The position numbers were made by a program, and so were the translations under genes. Source: Streptomyces sp. A1277 (lineage in GTDB: Bacteria > Actinomycetota > Actinomycetes > Streptomycetales > Streptomycetaceae). Taken from it: 64,000 nt of DNA. The notes under the pieces are model-generated. The model ran no database searches. It was not told the DNA's origin and saw only the letters and a program-made list of their open reading frames with translations. Location: the NCBI RefSeq assembly GCF_004795015.1, contig NZ_SSBI01000007.1:62001-126000 (forward strand), in the 5' to 3' direction. Each line of letters begins with the position of its first letter. Position 1 is the stretch's first letter. Shown in pieces: positions 62,131 through 64,000 of this stretch.

Positions 62131-63168
62131 CTACGAAGCCGACCTGGCCGCCCGGAGGAGCACCGGCCGCAGTCGGCTGTAGCCGCGCACGGACACCGGC
62201 CGGAGCGGCCGCAGCGCATAGCCCGCCATCCCCGCCAGCTCGCCCGCGAATGCGGTGTTGACCAGTACGGAGGCGGGCCGGGCCACCGCGGTGAGACGGG
62301 CCGCGATGTTCACCGCCGACCCGTAGACATCACCGAAGCGGCCGATGACGGCGCCGTGGGCCAGCCCCGTACGCACCTGCGGCAAGCCCGGGTCGGCGCC
62401 GGCGCGGGCGGTGAGCTCGAGAGCGATATCGGCGGCCTCGGCCGCCGACTCGCACACGAACAGCACCTCGTCGCCGATCGTCTTCACCACCTGCCCGAGC
62501 CCCTCGGCCACCACGTCACCGGTCATGCTCTCGAACCGGTCGAGAACCCGCACGAGCTCGGCGCCGTCCAGCCCACGGCTCATCCGGGTGTACCCCACCA
62601 TGTCGGTGAAGCCCACCGCTCTGTCACGTACATGCGCGCCACCACCGGGCGCACCCGTCGCACCCGGCGCGGAACCGTCCTCCGGGCCCTCGGCGAGCAC
62701 GTGTCCGGCATGCGCCACGAGGTGCCGCCGCCACACGTACCGCTGCACCATCTCGATCTCCGGCAGCAGCGCCGCCATGTGATCCAGCAGGGTGCCCTGA
62801 CCGGGGGACAGCTCCCCGTCGCCACCCACCCAGTCACGCAGGGTGTGCACCTGCCAGTCCGCGAGCCGGGAGAGATGGTGCCCGAGCGCGCGGGCCATCA
62901 TCGTCTCGCTCTCCTCGGTGATCAGCCCGGCCGCGACCAGGCGTTCACCGGCGCGCAGGGCCTCGACATCGGCGTCGGTGAACACCCTCGCGTCCTCATC
63001 GACGGCCGGGAAACCGAGCGCCCGCCAGACGTGCACGGCATGCTCCAACTCCACCCCGGCCCGCTCGGCGACCTCCCTCCGCGTCCACACACGCCCCCCG
63101 CCCAGCAGGACTTCCTCGACGGACCGCAGCGCCCCGCCCTCCGGCTCCCCGGGTCTCGTGGCGCTCAC
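62131..63168 (-). CDS. Class III adenylate/guanylate cyclase with MerR-like N-terminal domain
   Basis: A 345-residue protein. The N-terminal 70 residues resemble a MerR-type helix-turn-helix (VWTRREVAERAGVELEHAVH, VWRALGFPAVDED). A helical linker follows, then the cyclase homology domain from about residue 180: FTDMVGYTRMSRG with the first metal Asp, KTIGDEVLFVC with the second, and NIAARL with the transition-state Asn and Arg. All key catalytic residues appear, so it should make cAMP (or cGMP). GTG 63168 overlaps the stop of the universal stress protein gene (GTGA), which couples translation. Confidence 0.88.
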   Translation of the reverse strand: MSATRPGEPEGGALRSVEEVLLGGGRVWTRREVAERAGVELEHAVHVWRALGFPAVDEDARVFTDADVEALRAGERLVAAGLITEESETMMARALGHHLSRLADWQVHTLRDWVGGDGELSPGQGTLLDHMAALLPEIEMVQRYVWRRHLVAHAGHVLAEGPEDGSAPGATGAPGGGAHVRDRAVGFTDMVGYTRMSRGLDGAELVRVLDRFESMTGDVVAEGLGQVVKTIGDEVLFVCESAAEAADIALELTARAGADPGLPQVRTGLAHGAVIGRFGDVYGSAVNIAARLTAVARPASVLVNTAFAGELAGMAGYALRPLRPVSVRGYSRLRPVLLRAARSAS

Positions 63169-63614
63169 GTGGTGTGCACGATCAGCACATCGAGGCCGGC
63201 CCTCCTGGCGACATCCGCCGGTACGGACCCGAGGAGCCGCCCGGCCAGCGAGCGCAGGCCGCGGTTCCCGACGACCAGCAGATCGGCCGAGCACTCGCGG
63301 GCAGTCCGCACGAGCGCCGGGACCGGGTCCCCCTCCACAGCGACCGAGCGCACATCGACCGCGCCCTGGAGACGAGCCCGGTCCTTGGCGGTTCTCAAGG
63401 TCTCCTCAGCGGGCGCCGACCCCACGACCTGATAGGCGTCAGCGCCTAACTGGTCTTTCGCGAGGGCGAGTTCGGGGCCGCGCATAGGGGCGTAGGCGCA
63501 GGTGACCACAAGCTCAGCCCCGCACACCGCGGCGAGCCGTGCAGCGGCCTCGACCGCCGCGAACGACGATGCGGATCCGTCCGTGCCGACCAGCAGGGTC
63601 CGATAGGCAGCCAA
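63165..63614 (-). CDS. Universal stress protein (UspA family)
   Basis: A 149-residue Usp fold: LLVGTDGSASSFAAVEAAAR for the first strand and ATP pocket, then ADLLVVGNRGLRSLAGRLLG and GSVPADVARRAGLDVLIVHT, which includes the G-x2-G-x9-G-S ATP-binding signature. ATP-binding Usp proteins act in dormancy, hypoxia and redox stress. TTG 63614 is supported by AAGGAG six bases upstream. Its stop overlaps the cyclase start, so stress and cyclic-nucleotide signalling are linked in one operon. Confidence 0.93.
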   Translation of the reverse strand: MAAYRTLLVGTDGSASSFAAVEAAARLAAVCGAELVVTCAYAPMRGPELALAKDQLGADAYQVVGSAPAEETLRTAKDRARLQGAVDVRSVAVEGDPVPALVRTARECSADLLVVGNRGLRSLAGRLLGSVPADVARRAGLDVLIVHTT

Positions 63615-63631
63615 GGCAAACTCCTTACTCC

Positions 63632-63647
63632 GAAGTAAACTTACTTC
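63632..63647. promoter_or_regulatory. Palindrome upstream of the universal stress gene
   Basis: GAAGTAA-AC-TTACTTC, perfect 7-bp arms, 17 bases before the TTG start. It could be an operator or the -10 region of the operon. Confidence 0.45.
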
Positions 63648-63952
63648 AGGGTAAGGTAGAACGTCGCCGGGACCTGAGCAAGGGCGGGTCGGCCCTCCGA
63701 AGCGAGGTGATCACCCGTAGAGCGCACGAGCCCCGGACTGTCGCCCTTGAAGCGCTGCCCCGCGGCGATCTCATCGCCGACCACCGACCAGACGGCCTCG
63801 TCGCCCCGGAAGGGAAATAGATCAACGCTGCTCACCGCGGGACAGACGCGTTCGACCTCGCCGTCCAGCCGCTCGAAGTCGGCTTCCTCGACATCGCCGC
63901 CGCCGGAGGTGAACTCGTCGAGCAGGCCCTGCAAGTGGACAGCCACCTGCAC
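63641..63952 (-). CDS. Doubtful open reading frame at the window end
   Basis: A frame of about 103 codons reading away from the right edge. The part VHLQGLLDEFTSGGGDVEEA, DFERLDGEV looks protein-like, but the C-terminal third looks random and the stop falls inside the palindrome before the stress gene. No family recognised; it may be a fragment of a gene lying mostly beyond the edge, or chance. Confidence 0.25.
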   Translation of the reverse strand: MQVAVHLQGLLDEFTSGGGDVEEADFERLDGEVERVCPAVSSVDLFPFRGDEAVWSVVGDEIAAGQRFKGDSPGLVRSTGDHLASEGRPALAQVPATFYLTLK

Positions 63953-64000
63953 GGTCCCCGCCGAAGATACCGGCGAGGCCGCTGCGGGTGATGTCGAAAA

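Noticed and set aside
63641..63952. IlvD/dehydratase-type fragment at the right edge
   Set aside because: A weak resemblance around a VCPAV segment was not convincing; listed only as a doubtful frame.

Overview
The window looks like a piece of a Streptomyces (or close relative) chromosome. The DNA is very GC-rich, with GTG and TTG starts and strong third-position G/C. The gene set is typical of the genus: secreted glycoside hydrolases with carbohydrate-binding modules, a streptogrisin-type protease, a type III polyketide synthase, DUF2087, DUF5133 and DUF6215 proteins, an F420-type LLM oxidoreductase, and a rifampin phosphotransferase behind a rifamycin-associated element. No rRNA, tRNA or CRISPR array was found. 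The mix of secreted enzymes, small regulators and many broken genes suggests a chromosome arm rather than the core.

Layout. 0-3 kb: an edge-truncated radical SAM enzyme, a decayed SDR gene, a cytosolic GH25 protein and a deletion scar joining VOC and MarR remnants. 3-10 kb: carboxylesterase, lipoprotein, secreted protease, DUF2087, then an XRE regulator with a type III PKS. 10-21 kb: a carbohydrate block of GH27 alpha-galactosidase, GH87-type alpha-1,3-glucanase and a GH71/99-like enzyme, interspersed with a cold-shock protein, a methyltransferase and a dead phosphotransferase. 21-27 kb: TerD-vWA protein, Rrf2 regulator with a divergent NAD(P)-binding protein, secreted GH25 muramidase, DoxX protein, Lrp/AsnC regulator. 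27-36 kb: a coupled PAP2-diacylglycerol-kinase / YihY / PAP2 operon, VOC and SRPBCC proteins, DUF6215, an M20 amidohydrolase, a flavin reductase and a third PAP2 protein. 36-46 kb: a GH5 cellulase behind a perfect CebR-type box, an orphan ornithine acetyltransferase, a TetR-DoxX pair, an LLM oxidoreductase, an MFS transporter and an Mrr-type membrane nuclease. 46-50 kb: the most interesting operon (below), and upstream of it a LuxR gene wrecked by an insertion sequence. 50-58 kb: antiporter, VOC protein, a TetR/FAD-monooxygenase pair, DUF5133, a zinc-finger membrane protein and a fused terpene-cyclase/UbiB ruin. 58-64 kb: sirtuin, rph, and a universal-stress-protein/adenylate-cyclase operon.

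The best candidate for an undescribed system is the minus-strand operon at 48577-45635. A consensus-like promoter is followed by a 22-residue cationic-hydrophobic peptide gene, a hairpin, an adenylate-forming enzyme of the PaaK/F390-synthetase type, and, overlapping it by ATGA, a polytopic membrane protein with the YD and GLGD motifs of presenilin/signal-peptide-peptidase intramembrane aspartyl proteases. I infer a peptide that is cut in the membrane and chemically activated. The regulator fragment just upstream suggests the operon once had a LuxR-type neighbour.

A second theme is gene decay. At least ten genes are truncated, internally deleted or frameshifted. Many frameshifts between 43 and 57 kb are single-base changes in or near G/C runs, so assembly error must be excluded before they are called biological.
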